From Azotobacter paspali (lineage in GTDB: Bacteria > Pseudomonadota > Gammaproteobacteria > Pseudomonadales > Pseudomonadaceae), in assembly GCF_042434745.1 (NCBI RefSeq), contig NZ_JBHLSS010000014.1: a stretch of 14,625 nt of DNA. One strand, 5' to 3'. The position numbers were made by a program, and so were the translations under genes. Within the stretch, counting starts at the first letter, position 1. Each line of letters starts with the position of its first letter. Positions 1-7,386 of the stretch are shown here, one piece after another. The notes under the pieces are model-generated. The model saw only the letters and a list, made by a program, of their open reading frames with translations. It was not told where the DNA came from and did no database searches.

Positions 1-70
1 TAGCTGGGGGCCGCTGTCGTCGATCGCATTGATCACCCGTGACGGGAGGAGCTGGTATGGAGATTTCTGA
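1..70 (+). CDS. zwf: Glucose-6-phosphate dehydrogenase, C-terminal end only
   Basis: Only the last 22 complete codons and the stop (TGA at 68-70) are in the window; the rest lies to the left. The peptide contains SWGPLSSIALITRDGRSW followed by YGDF and stop. This closely matches the known C-terminus of bacterial Zwf, where E. coli has a TWGPVASVAMITRDGRSW-type ending. Zwf oxidises glucose-6-phosphate to 6-phosphogluconolactone and makes NADPH, which is the entry to the Entner-Doudoroff and pentose phosphate routes. In Pseudomonas the next gene, pgl, begins inside the zwf 3' end, and a start codon in just that position is present here at 57. The identification rests on a short peptide, but the match and the neighbouring eda make it strong. 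Confidence 0.85.
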   Translation, partial: SWGPLSSIALITRDGRSWYGDF

Positions 71-212
71 CTCCGCCCGACGGATCGCCGCTCGGCCGCT
101 TCCAACCGTTCCCGGCGTTTTTCCGAATCGCTGTGCACAGCGCTGTCTCATGGCCTGCCAGGCGTTACTGCCTCTTTTCCCGCGTTTTTTCGACTTCTAC
201 CGGTGCCCCTGA
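57..212 (+). pseudogene. Possible remnant of 6-phosphogluconolactonase (pgl), 51 codons
   Basis: An ATG at 57 sits inside the zwf 3' end, 5 nt after a strong GGGAGGAG ribosome binding site (44-51). This is the arrangement of zwf-pgl in Pseudomonas, where Pgl starts MAIS; here the peptide starts MEISD. The frame then runs only 51 codons and stops at 210-212, against about 240 codons for a normal Pgl. The middle shows no lactonase motif. The last residues (DFYRCP) loosely resemble the short aromatic-rich tail ending in P of Pgl proteins, so an internal deletion joining both ends is possible, but that part is weak. The overlapping start is what I see; the pgl origin is inference. It could also be a leader peptide. 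Confidence 0.4.
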
Positions 213-231
213 GCCCGAAGGACCAACCGAT

Positions 232-921
232 ATGAACAGCATCCAGAACAACAAACCGGCCACTTCCCAGAGCGTGCCGAGCATGGCCGACAAGGTCGCC
301 TTGATCGATCAGTTGTGCGCGGAAGCCCGCATCCTTCCGGTCATCACCATCGAGCGCGAAGCGGACATCCTGCCGATGGCCGATGCCCTGGCCGCTGGCG
401 GCCTGCGTACCCTGGAGGTCACCCTGCGCTCCGAGCACGGCCTGACCGCTATCCGCGTGCTGCGCGAAGCGCGCCCGGAACTCTGTGTCGGCGCCGGCAC
501 CGTGCTCGACGAGAGCATGCTGGCTGAAGCCGTGGCGGCGGGCGCGCAGTTCATCGTCACTCCCGGCAGTACCTCCGAACTGCTGAAGGCCGGGGTGAGC
601 TGCCCGGTACCGCTGCTGCCGGGCATCGGCAGCGCTTCGGAGCTCATGCTCGGCTACGCCCTGGGCTACCGCCGCTTCAAGCTGTTCCCGGCCGAGATCG
701 CCGGCGGCATCCCGGCGCTGAAGGCGCTCGGCGGGCCGTTCGGCAACGTCCGCTTCTGCCCCACCGGCGGTGTCAACCCAAGCAACGTCAAGAACTACAT
801 GGCCCAGCCCAATGTGATGTGCGTGGGCGGTACCTGGATGCTGGACAGCGCCTGGACGCGCGCCGGCGACTGGCAACGCGTTCAGCAGGCCAGTGCCGAG
901 GCACTGCAACTGCTGGGCTAA
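232..921 (+). CDS. eda: 2-dehydro-3-deoxy-phosphogluconate (KDPG) aldolase
   Basis: This cytoplasmic class I aldolase splits KDPG into pyruvate and glyceraldehyde-3-phosphate, the closing step of the Entner-Doudoroff pathway. The 229-residue product is slightly longer than the usual 210-220, because of an extra polar N-terminal tail. Family motifs are present in order: RILPVITI near the N-terminus, LEVTLRSEHGL with the catalytic Glu, GAGTVLD, TPGSTSELL, FKLFPAE with the Schiff-base Lys, and FCPTGGVNP for phosphate binding. I chose the ATG at 232 because GAAGGA lies 9 nt upstream. An in-frame ATG at 283 would give a product of more typical length and cannot be excluded. It follows zwf at the place where pgl-eda is expected, and pykA follows after 68 nt, so co-transcription is likely. 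Confidence 0.95.
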   Translation: MNSIQNNKPATSQSVPSMADKVALIDQLCAEARILPVITIEREADILPMADALAAGGLRTLEVTLRSEHGLTAIRVLREARPELCVGAGTVLDESMLAEAVAAGAQFIVTPGSTSELLKAGVSCPVPLLPGIGSASELMLGYALGYRRFKLFPAEIAGGIPALKALGGPFGNVRFCPTGGVNPSNVKNYMAQPNVMCVGGTWMLDSAWTRAGDWQRVQQASAEALQLLG

Positions 922-989
922 TCGGCCCGAAATTTTTCCATCTGCCCGCTGTTGCACCGATAAAAAGTTCCCCTGGAGGACGCTACAAG

Positions 990-2435
990 ATGCTGCGTAG
1001 AACCAAGATCGTCGCTACCCTCGGCCCAGCTACCGAAACCCCCGAAGCCATCGAAGGCCTGGTCAAGGCCGGGGTCGACGTGGTGCGCCTGAACTTCTCC
1101 CACGGCAAGGCCGAGGAACACGAGGCCCGCGCCGCGCTGGTCCGCGAGATGGCCGCCAAACACGGGCGCTTCGTCGCCATCCTCGCCGACCTGCAGGGGC
1201 CGAAGATCCGCATCTCGCGCTTCGCCAACGGCAAGGTGCTGCTGGAGAAGGGCCAGACCTTCGTCCTCGACGCCGCCCTCGACAAGAATGCCGGCGACTC
1301 CCGGCGCGTCGGCATCGACTACGAGGCGCTGATCACCGACAGCCGCCCCGGCGACATCCTGCTGCTCGACGACGGCCGCGTGGTCCTCGAGACCCGCGAG
1401 GTCAAGGCCAGCGAGCTGGTCTGCGAGGTGCGGGTCGGCGGCCCGCTGTCCAACAACAAGGGCATCAACCGCCAAGGCGGTGGCCTGTCCGCCTCGGCGC
1501 TGACCGACAAAGATTGCGCGGACATCAAGACCGCCGCCGCCATGCAAGTCGACTACCTAGCAGTGTCCTTCCCGCGCGATGCCGCCGACATGCAGCACGC
1601 CCGCCGCTTGATGCAGGAGGCCGGCGGCAACGCCGGGCTGGTGGCGAAGATCGAGCGCGCCGAGGCGGTGGCCGACGACCAGGTGCTGGACGAGATCATC
1701 CTCGCCTCCGAGGCGGTGATGGTGGCCCGCGGCGACCTGGGCGTGGAGATCGGCGACGCCGAACTGGTCGGCGTGCAGAAGCGCATCATCGAGCGGGCAC
1801 GGGTGCTCAACCGCGCGGTGATCACCGCCACGCAGATGATGGAGACCATGATCACCCAGTCGCTGCCGACCCGCGCCGAGGTGTTCGATGTGGCCAACGC
1901 GGTGCTCGACGGCACCGACGCGGTGATGCTCTCGGCCGAGACCGCCGCCGGCGCCTACCCGGTGGAGACCGTGGAGGCCATGGGGCGGATCATCCTCGGC
2001 GCCGAGAAGCACCCGCTGGCCCATCGCTCCAAGCACCGCATGGACCAAGTGTTTCACCGCATCGACGAGACTATCGCGCTGTCGGCGATGTACGCAGCCA
2101 ACCACCTGGAAGGGGTCAAGGCGATCGTCTGCCTGACCGAGAGCGGCGATACCCCGCGGCTGATGTCGCGGATCCGCTCGCACCTGCCGATCTTCGCCTT
2201 CTCCCGCCATCCGCGCACGCAGAGCCGGGTAGCGCTGTTCCGCGGCGTGCACCCGATCCCCTTCGAGGCCGACCGGATCGCCGAGGCCGAGCTGAACGCC
2301 CGCGCGGTCAAGGAGCTGCTGCAGCGCAACCTGGTGGCCGAGGGCGACCTGGTGCTGATCACCAAGGGCGCCGGCCATGCCCAAGGCGGTACCGACACCT
2401 TGCGCATCGTGCGCGTGGGCGACGTCATCCACTGA
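990..2435 (+). CDS. pykA: Pyruvate kinase (PykA type)
   Basis: The enzyme transfers phosphate from phosphoenolpyruvate to ADP, giving pyruvate and ATP. The protein is 481 residues, normal for the family. The ATG at 990 is chosen because CTGGAGGA (974-981) precedes it and the protein then begins MLRRTKIVATLGPAT, the standard opening. Key sites include NFSHG (35-39), ADLQGPKIRI (66-75), the catalytic Lys220 in GLVAKIERAEAV, MVARGDLGVEIG (244-255) with metal ligands, and ATQMMETM (280-287) followed by DGTDAVMLSAETAAG. The segment NNKGINRQGGGLSA is characteristic of the PykA (type II) branch rather than PykF. It lies between eda and eno on the same strand. A small gene begins 15 nt after its stop. 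Confidence 0.96.
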   Translation: MLRRTKIVATLGPATETPEAIEGLVKAGVDVVRLNFSHGKAEEHEARAALVREMAAKHGRFVAILADLQGPKIRISRFANGKVLLEKGQTFVLDAALDKNAGDSRRVGIDYEALITDSRPGDILLLDDGRVVLETREVKASELVCEVRVGGPLSNNKGINRQGGGLSASALTDKDCADIKTAAAMQVDYLAVSFPRDAADMQHARRLMQEAGGNAGLVAKIERAEAVADDQVLDEIILASEAVMVARGDLGVEIGDAELVGVQKRIIERARVLNRAVITATQMMETMITQSLPTRAEVFDVANAVLDGTDAVMLSAETAAGAYPVETVEAMGRIILGAEKHPLAHRSKHRMDQVFHRIDETIALSAMYAANHLEGVKAIVCLTESGDTPRLMSRIRSHLPIFAFSRHPRTQSRVALFRGVHPIPFEADRIAEAELNARAVKELLQRNLVAEGDLVLITKGAGHAQGGTDTLRIVRVGDVIH

Positions 2436-2450
2436 GCGTAGGGGCTTTCG

Positions 2451-2582
2451 ATGCAACCGAGCGAACATCAGGACTGGCCGCGCGACTTCGACATCCGCGC
2501 CTCGCACGCCGAACAACAGGAGCTGCTCGCCGAGGGCGAAGCCGTTTCGACCCCTGCACAGGACCCGACACACGATGAGTAA
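2451..2582 (+). CDS. Small unrecognised protein, 43 residues, coupled to eno
   Basis: I do not recognise this gene. The frame starts at ATG 2451, 15 nt after the pykA stop, and its TAA (2580-2582) overlaps the eno start (ATG 2575) by 8 nt, so its translation could feed ribosomes to eno. Codon choice favours real coding: most third positions are G or C, matching the flanking genes. The product is acidic and hydrophilic, with one Trp near the N-terminus (QDWPRDFDIRASHAEQQELL). It has no signal peptide, no membrane segment and no cysteines. Only a weak purine run (GTAGGGG, 2438-2444) could act as a ribosome binding site. It may be a small regulatory or structural peptide, or simply a coupling cistron for eno. 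Confidence 0.55.
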   Translation: MQPSEHQDWPRDFDIRASHAEQQELLAEGEAVSTPAQDPTHDE

Positions 2583-3888
2583 GCCGAGTACTTCGATCCA
2601 GCACGTCGCCGCCCGCGAGATCCTCGATTCGCGCGGCAACCCCACTGTCGAGGCGGTGGTCACCCTGGTCGGCGGCGCCACGGGGGTAGCCAGCGTGCCC
2701 TCCGGGGCCTCTACCGGTAGCCGCGAGGCCCTCGAATTGCGCGACGGCGCGCTGCGCTATAAAGGCAAGGGCGTGATGAAGGCGGTGGACAACGTCAACG
2801 GCGCGATCCGCGAGCGGGTGCTCGACCTCGACGCGCTCGACCAGCGCGCGGTCGACCAGGCCATGCTCGAACTGGACGGCACCGACAACAAGGCGATCCT
2901 CGGCGCCAACGCCATCCTCGCCGTGTCCCTGGCCACCGCCAAGGCCGCCGCCGCGGCCCGCGGCTTGCCGCTTTATGCGCACCTGGCTGAGCTGTACGGC
3001 AACCCCGGCGAGTACAGCCTGCCGGTGCCGATGATGAACATCCTCAACGGCGGCGAGCATGCCGACAACAACGTCGACCTCCAGGAATTCATGATCCAGC
3101 CGGTCGGCGCGGCCAGCTTCAAGGAGGCGCTGCGCATCGGCGCCGAGGTGTTCCACACCCTCAAGCAGGTGCTCACCGAGCGCGGGCTGAGCACCGCGGT
3201 GGGCGACGAAGGTGGCTTCGCCCCCTCGCTGGCTTCTAACGAGGAAGCGCTGGTGGTGATCCAGGCGGCGGTCGAGCGCGCCGGCTATGTGCTGGGCCAG
3301 GACATTACCCTGGCGCTGGACTGCGCCGCCTCGGAGTTCTACCATGACGGCGAGTACCGGCTGGCCGGCGAGGGCAAGACCTTCGACTCCAGGGGCTTCG
3401 CCGACTACTTGGCAGGCCTGTGCGAGCGCTACCCGATCGTCTCGATCGAGGACGGCCTGGACGAGAGCGACTGGGACGGCTGGGCCTACCTGACCGAAAA
3501 ACTCGGGCAGAAGGTGCAACTGGTCGGCGACGACCTGTTCGTGACCAACCCGAAGATTCTCCGGGAAGGCATCGAGCGGGGCATCGGCAACTCGATCCTG
3601 ATCAAGTTCAACCAAATCGGCAGCCTAAGCGAGACCTTGGAAGCGATCCGTCTGGCGCAGCAGGCCGGTTACACGGCGGTGATCTCGCACCGTTCGGGGG
3701 AGACCGAGGACACCACCATCGCCGACCTGGCGGTGGCGACCCGTGCCGGGCAGATCAAGACCGGCTCGCTGTGCCGCTCGGACCGGGTGGGCAAGTACAA
3801 CCAGTTGCTGCGCATCGAGGAGGCCCTGAAGGGCAAGGCGCCCTATGACGCCGCGGCGCTGCTCAAGCGCCGCTGCTGCAGCGGCTGA
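2575..3888 (+). CDS. eno: Enolase (phosphopyruvate hydratase)
   Basis: The enzyme dehydrates 2-phosphoglycerate to phosphoenolpyruvate in the cytoplasm with Mg2+. At 437 residues it is a few longer than the usual 430. All active-site elements are visible. These are the GASTG loop (44-48), Glu171 in LQEFM, GDEGGF (210-215) with the catalytic Glu212, metal ligands Asp249 (LALDC), Glu292 (SIEDGL) and Asp319 (VGDDLF), the base Lys344 in LIKFNQIG, SHRSGETEDT (371-380) and Lys395 in GQIKTGS. The C-terminus (KRRCCSG) is unusual, with a basic, double-cysteine tail. The start overlaps the small upstream gene. In Pseudomonas the housekeeping eno normally lies near pyrG and kdsA, so this is plausibly a second copy devoted to the sugar cluster; that is inference. 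Confidence 0.96.
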   Translation: MSKPSTSIQHVAAREILDSRGNPTVEAVVTLVGGATGVASVPSGASTGSREALELRDGALRYKGKGVMKAVDNVNGAIRERVLDLDALDQRAVDQAMLELDGTDNKAILGANAILAVSLATAKAAAAARGLPLYAHLAELYGNPGEYSLPVPMMNILNGGEHADNNVDLQEFMIQPVGAASFKEALRIGAEVFHTLKQVLTERGLSTAVGDEGGFAPSLASNEEALVVIQAAVERAGYVLGQDITLALDCAASEFYHDGEYRLAGEGKTFDSRGFADYLAGLCERYPIVSIEDGLDESDWDGWAYLTEKLGQKVQLVGDDLFVTNPKILREGIERGIGNSILIKFNQIGSLSETLEAIRLAQQAGYTAVISHRSGETEDTTIADLAVATRAGQIKTGSLCRSDRVGKYNQLLRIEEALKGKAPYDAAALLKRRCCSG

Positions 3889-3964
3889 ATCCGTTCGGAC
3901 GGTCGATGCGCCCGGTGCGAGCTGGGCGCGTTTCCACATCACAACAACGAGGACGACATAAGCC

Positions 3965-5590
3965 ATGAGCACCGAGAGCCGTCTGCACAACCTTTTTCCG
4001 GCCGCCGCCGATATCCCCGAGCAGTACCGTCCGGGCGCGCCTATTGAACAGCGCGACTATCTGGTCGACGGCGAATTGCGCCGCTGGGACGGCCCGCTGG
4101 CCGCCGTGCGCAGCCCCATCCACCTGAGGACCGCCAAGGGCGACGAGCAGGTCGTCCTCGGCAGCACCCCGCTGCTCGACGCCCAGGCCGCGCTGGGCGC
4201 CCTGGACGCCGCGGTCAGGGCCTACGACAACGGCCAGGGCCTGTGGCCGAGCATGCCGGTGGCCGGGCGCATCCAGCACGTCGAGACCTTCTTGGCGCGC
4301 ATGCGCGAGCAGCGCGAGGCGGTGGTCAAACTGCTGATGTGGGAGATCGGCAAGAACCTCAAGGACGCCGAGAAGGAGTTCGACCGCACCTGCGACTACA
4401 TCGTCGATACCATTCACGAACTCAAGGAACTCGACCGCCGCTCCAGCCGCTTCGAGCTGGAGCAGGGTACCCTCGGCCAGATCCGCCGCGTGCCGCTGGG
4501 CGTGGCGCTGTGCATGGGTCCCTACAACTATCCGTTGAACGAGACCTTCACCACCTTGATTCCGGCGCTGATCATGGGTAACACCGTGGTGTTCAAGCCG
4601 GCCAAGTTCGGCGTGCTGCTGATCCGCCCGCTGCTCGAGGCGTTCCGCGACAGCTTCCCGGCCGGGGTGATCAATGTCATCTACGGGCGCGGCCGCGAGA
4701 CCGTCAGCGCGCTGATGGAAACCGGCCAGATCGACGTGTTCGCCTTCATCGGCACCAACAAGGGCGCCAGCGACCTGAAGAAGCTGCACCCGCGCCCGCA
4801 CCGCCTGCGCGCCGCGCTCGGCCTGGACGCCAAGAACCCCGGCATCGTCCTGCCGCAAGTGGACCTGGACAACGCGGTCAGCGAGGCGATCACCGGCGCG
4901 CTGTCGTTCAACGGCCAGCGCTGCACGGCGCTGAAGATCCTCTTCGTCCACGAACAGGTGGTCGATGCCTTCCTTGAGAAGTTCAACCAGAAACTCGCCG
5001 CGCTCAAGCCGGGCATGCCCTGGGAGCCGGGCGTGGCGCTGACCCCGCTGCCCGAACCGGGCAAGAGCGACTTCCTCGCCACCTTGGTGGCCGACGCCCA
5101 GGCCAAGGGCGCCAAGGTGGTCAACCCCGGCGGCGGCGAGGTGCGCGAGACCTTCTTCTACCCGGCGCTGCTCTACCCGGTGAGCGCGGACATGCGCGTC
5201 TACCAGGAGGAGCAGTTCGGCCCGCTGATCCCGGTGGTGCCTTACCGCGACCTGCAGACGGTGATCGACTACGTGCGCGAGTCGGACTTCGGCCAGCAGT
5301 TGTCGATCTTCGGCAACGACCCGCAGCAGGTCGGCCGGCTGGTGGACGCTTTCGCTAATCAGGTCGGGCGGATCAACATCAACGCTCAATGTCAGCGCGG
5401 CCCCGACAGCTTCCCGTTCAACGGCCGCAAGAACTCGGCGGAAGGGACCCTGTCGGTGTACGACGCGCTGCGCGTGTTCTCGATCCGCACGCTGGTGGCG
5501 ACCAAGTTCCAGGAAGACAACAAGCGGCTGATCAGCGACATTATCCGCAACCGTGAATCGAGCTTCCTGAGCACCGACTACATCTTCTGA
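3965..5590 (+). CDS. gapN: NADP-dependent non-phosphorylating glyceraldehyde-3-phosphate dehydrogenase
   Basis: A member of the aldehyde dehydrogenase superfamily, 541 residues. It is predicted to oxidise glyceraldehyde-3-phosphate directly to 3-phosphoglycerate with NADP+, bypassing GapA and Pgk. A GAGGA site (3949-3953) precedes the ATG. Visible sites are the oxyanion region GPYNYPLNETF (185-195), the cofactor Lys in VVFKPAK (208-214), and the nucleophile Cys320 in FNGQRCTA. There is one oddity: the general-base Glu of the family, 34 residues before the Cys (LELGGK), aligns with Gly286 in LGLDAK. This may be a trait of this GapN subfamily or a real change in mechanism. The gene follows eno by 76 nt and ends the cluster before a hairpin. 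GapN function fits the neighbourhood; another aldehyde substrate is possible. Confidence 0.85.
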   Translation: MSTESRLHNLFPAAADIPEQYRPGAPIEQRDYLVDGELRRWDGPLAAVRSPIHLRTAKGDEQVVLGSTPLLDAQAALGALDAAVRAYDNGQGLWPSMPVAGRIQHVETFLARMREQREAVVKLLMWEIGKNLKDAEKEFDRTCDYIVDTIHELKELDRRSSRFELEQGTLGQIRRVPLGVALCMGPYNYPLNETFTTLIPALIMGNTVVFKPAKFGVLLIRPLLEAFRDSFPAGVINVIYGRGRETVSALMETGQIDVFAFIGTNKGASDLKKLHPRPHRLRAALGLDAKNPGIVLPQVDLDNAVSEAITGALSFNGQRCTALKILFVHEQVVDAFLEKFNQKLAALKPGMPWEPGVALTPLPEPGKSDFLATLVADAQAKGAKVVNPGGGEVRETFFYPALLYPVSADMRVYQEEQFGPLIPVVPYRDLQTVIDYVRESDFGQQLSIFGNDPQQVGRLVDAFANQVGRININAQCQRGPDSFPFNGRKNSAEGTLSVYDALRVFSIRTLVATKFQEDNKRLISDIIRNRESSFLSTDYIF

Positions 5591-5599
5591 CAGGGCAAG

Positions 5600-5629
5600 G
5601 CCGGACAGTGCTTTCCAGAGCTGTCCGGC
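5600..5629 (+). terminator. Hairpin after gapN, possible terminator
   Basis: A perfect 9-bp inverted repeat, GCCGGACAG and CTGTCCGGC, is separated by 12 nt and begins 9 nt after the gapN stop. There is no T-run afterwards (the sequence continues AACAATCC). It is therefore not a classic intrinsic terminator, and may be an mRNA-stabilising 3' end or a Rho-assisted stop. Confidence 0.5.
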
Positions 5630-5719
5630 AACAATCCGGTCTGTGTCCTGCCCATGTATCCTTCGCCTAAAAACAGATAAAGAAAACGATATCCGGATAG
5701 CGGACCTGGCTATACCTTT

Positions 5720-5733
5720 GAGCAAAGTTGCTC
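5720..5733. promoter_or_regulatory. Inverted repeat GAGCAA-AG-TTGCTC, possible operator
   Basis: Two perfect 6-bp arms are separated by 2 bp, 12 bp upstream of the 18-bp palindrome. The AT-rich run just after it (TATCAT, 5734-5739) could be a -10 element, in which case a protein bound here would touch the promoter. The arm length and spacing fit a dimeric regulator, but no specific family is recognised. Confidence 0.35.
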
Positions 5734-5745
5734 TATCATGCGCAT

Positions 5746-5763
5746 AGCTGAAACGTTTCAGCT
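5746..5763. promoter_or_regulatory. Perfect 18-bp LacI/FruR-type operator
   Basis: AGCTGAAACGTTTCAGCT is fully self-complementary. Its core TGAAACGTTTCA is the known type of site bound by FruR/Cra and related LacI-family repressors, with the central CG they require. A half-site CGTTTCAGCT lies at 5782-5791, centred 28 bp downstream. The position upstream of a sugar porin and downstream of a sugar-catabolic block suggests control of the porin by a sugar-responsive repressor. No LacI-family gene is in the window. Confidence 0.7.
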
Positions 5764-6138
5764 TTATCCGGTTCACTACATCGTTTCAGCTTGAGGAATA
5801 TCTCCTCGTAGCTGTGAATAAATATAAGAAGGTTCGCAGACATGCTGTATTTCCCATCCTTGTCTCCAGAATTCATTGGCTATCCTTCTCTTGTCCGTTC
5901 TCCGGTCGTCCCTCTCTGCCTGGGCGACACTATGCGAGTGCGTTCCTCCACGCCGGCACGAAACTCTTCGATCACGTCTGGTTTCTGACGGTCCGCGAAG
6001 CTTTGGGCTCTGGCGTCCGTCGGCGTCTTGTGGCCGAAGATAGCGCTATCTGATCGATTGCAACTTCCAGGCAGTAATTGGCGGCTGGTCCTGGCGCTGG
6101 TTTTTACCGGCCAGAAAACAATAAGAATTGGAGCGGAT

Positions 6139-7377
6139 ATGAAAAGAAGTTCGGTAAAAAAGGCACTTTATCCACTGTGTGCTTTTCTTGCGTTTCCCCT
6201 GGCGGCTCAGGCGGTCAATTTCAGCGGCTATTACCGGCTCGGTGTCGGCGGCAATACCAAAGGCGGCACGCAATCCTGCTTCCAGCTACCCGGTGCACCC
6301 TCGAAATACCGGCTCGGCAACGAGTGCGAGCTGTGGAGCGAGCTTGCTTGGGACCACGATATCGCACTGGCCGACGGGTCGACGCTCTCCGGCATGGTCA
6401 TGGGCGGCTTCTACAACCCCATCGGGCACAAGCCGAAGTTCAAGGATTCCAACGAGCATGGTGGGGGCTCCTCGCGGATCCAGCAGATGTTCGTCGAGTG
6501 GAAGAACGCCGCGGTGCTCAACGGCGGCAACTTCTGGATCGGGCGCCGTTACTACAAGCGTAACGACATCCATATGACCGACTACTACTACTGGAACCAA
6601 AGCGCCACCGGTTTCGGTTTCGACGAAGTGCCGATCGGCGACCTGCGCTATAGCTATGTTTTTTCGCGCAAGGACGATTATTGGCAAAACCCTTATGTCA
6701 CCCGCCACGACTTCAACATCAACGGTTTCAAGACCAACCCCGGCGGTGAAGTGCAGGTGGGGTTCAGTTATCTGCAGAAACCGAGCGGTAGCGACAAGCA
6801 CAGCGGCTGGTCGGTGGCCGTGCAGCACAAGCAGGAAGGCTTCCTGGGTGGCAAGTACAACACCTTCGCCCTGCAATACGGCGAGGGGCCGGGCACGCGG
6901 CTGGGCTACACCGGCGATAGCGAGCTGGACAAGGAAAACAAGAGTTGGCGCATGGTCGAGTACTTCGACTGGCAGACCACGGAGCGTTTCGGCGGCCAGT
7001 TCCAGATCGTCTATCAGAAGGATGTCCGCCCCGATGGCGACAACATGCGCTGGCTGTCGGTCGGCGTACGGCCGGTGTATGCCTTCACCGAGACTTTCAA
7101 GGTGAGCGCCGAGATCGGCCACGACCAAATCAAGGCGACCGACGGCACCCGCAAGCTGACTAAATTCACCATCGCGCCGACCTGGTCGCCGGGCGGCCCG
7201 GGCTTCTGGGCGCGGCCGGAACTGCGCGTCTACTATACCTATGCGACCTGGAACGAAGCGGCACAGCGCGCAGCTACCGAAATGAAGCCCGAGTCCGCGC
7301 TGTCCGAGACCGGCGCCTTCGGCACTGACCGCCACGGCGGCAACTTCGGCGTACAGGTCGAGTATTGGTGGAAGTGA
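6139..7377 (+). CDS. LamB-family carbohydrate porin (maltoporin-like)
   Basis: An outer-membrane beta-barrel channel for sugars, 412 residues including the signal peptide. The N-terminus has a typical Sec signal: a basic MKRSSVKK, a hydrophobic stretch, and probable cleavage after AAQA (residue 25). The mature part opens VNFSGYYRLGVGG, as LamB proteins do. Cys47 and Cys63 are 16 residues apart, the same spacing as the LamB disulphide, in a segment QSCFQLPGAPSKYRLGNEC typical of the family. Another hallmark is IGRRYYKRNDIHMTDYYYWN, and the barrel closes with EYWWK. The ATG at 6139 is supported by TGGAG 5 nt upstream and by the signal peptide; an upstream in-frame start would bury the signal. 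The LacI-type operator lies about 375 bp upstream. Substrate is unknown. Confidence 0.88.
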   Translation: MKRSSVKKALYPLCAFLAFPLAAQAVNFSGYYRLGVGGNTKGGTQSCFQLPGAPSKYRLGNECELWSELAWDHDIALADGSTLSGMVMGGFYNPIGHKPKFKDSNEHGGGSSRIQQMFVEWKNAAVLNGGNFWIGRRYYKRNDIHMTDYYYWNQSATGFGFDEVPIGDLRYSYVFSRKDDYWQNPYVTRHDFNINGFKTNPGGEVQVGFSYLQKPSGSDKHSGWSVAVQHKQEGFLGGKYNTFALQYGEGPGTRLGYTGDSELDKENKSWRMVEYFDWQTTERFGGQFQIVYQKDVRPDGDNMRWLSVGVRPVYAFTETFKVSAEIGHDQIKATDGTRKLTKFTIAPTWSPGGPGFWARPELRVYYTYATWNEAAQRAATEMKPESALSETGAFGTDRHGGNFGVQVEYWWK

Positions 7378-7386
7378 CGCAGTAGT

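Larger units (their letters stand above)
5591..6138. other. Intergenic regulatory stretch between gapN and the porin gene
   Basis: These 548 bases contain no convincing gene. The right half is lower in G+C than the flanking genes. It holds the gapN hairpin, a 14-bp inverted repeat and a LacI/FruR-like operator, all before 5800. The stretch 5800-6130 holds nothing I recognise beyond a weak GTG-started frame (5814-6053) without family features. The porin mRNA may therefore have a leader of roughly 350 nt, or a promoter nearer the gene that I cannot see. Confidence 0.6.

Noticed and set aside
1514..2578. A 354-codon + strand frame overlapping pykA
   Set aside because: It is extremely Arg/Gly/Ala-rich low-complexity sequence, in the wrong frame of an intact pyruvate kinase gene.
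3863..5776. A 637-codon open frame on the - strand opposite gapN
   Set aside because: It mirrors gapN codon by codon, is full of A, V, H, Q and R from GC-rich antisense, lacks any family motif and has no ribosome binding site. It is a shadow of high third-position G+C.
5814..6053. A 79-codon GTG-started frame between gapN and the porin
   Set aside because: There is no clear ribosome binding site, codon use differs from the neighbouring genes, and there is no recognisable domain on either strand. It could be decayed sequence but cannot be supported as a gene.
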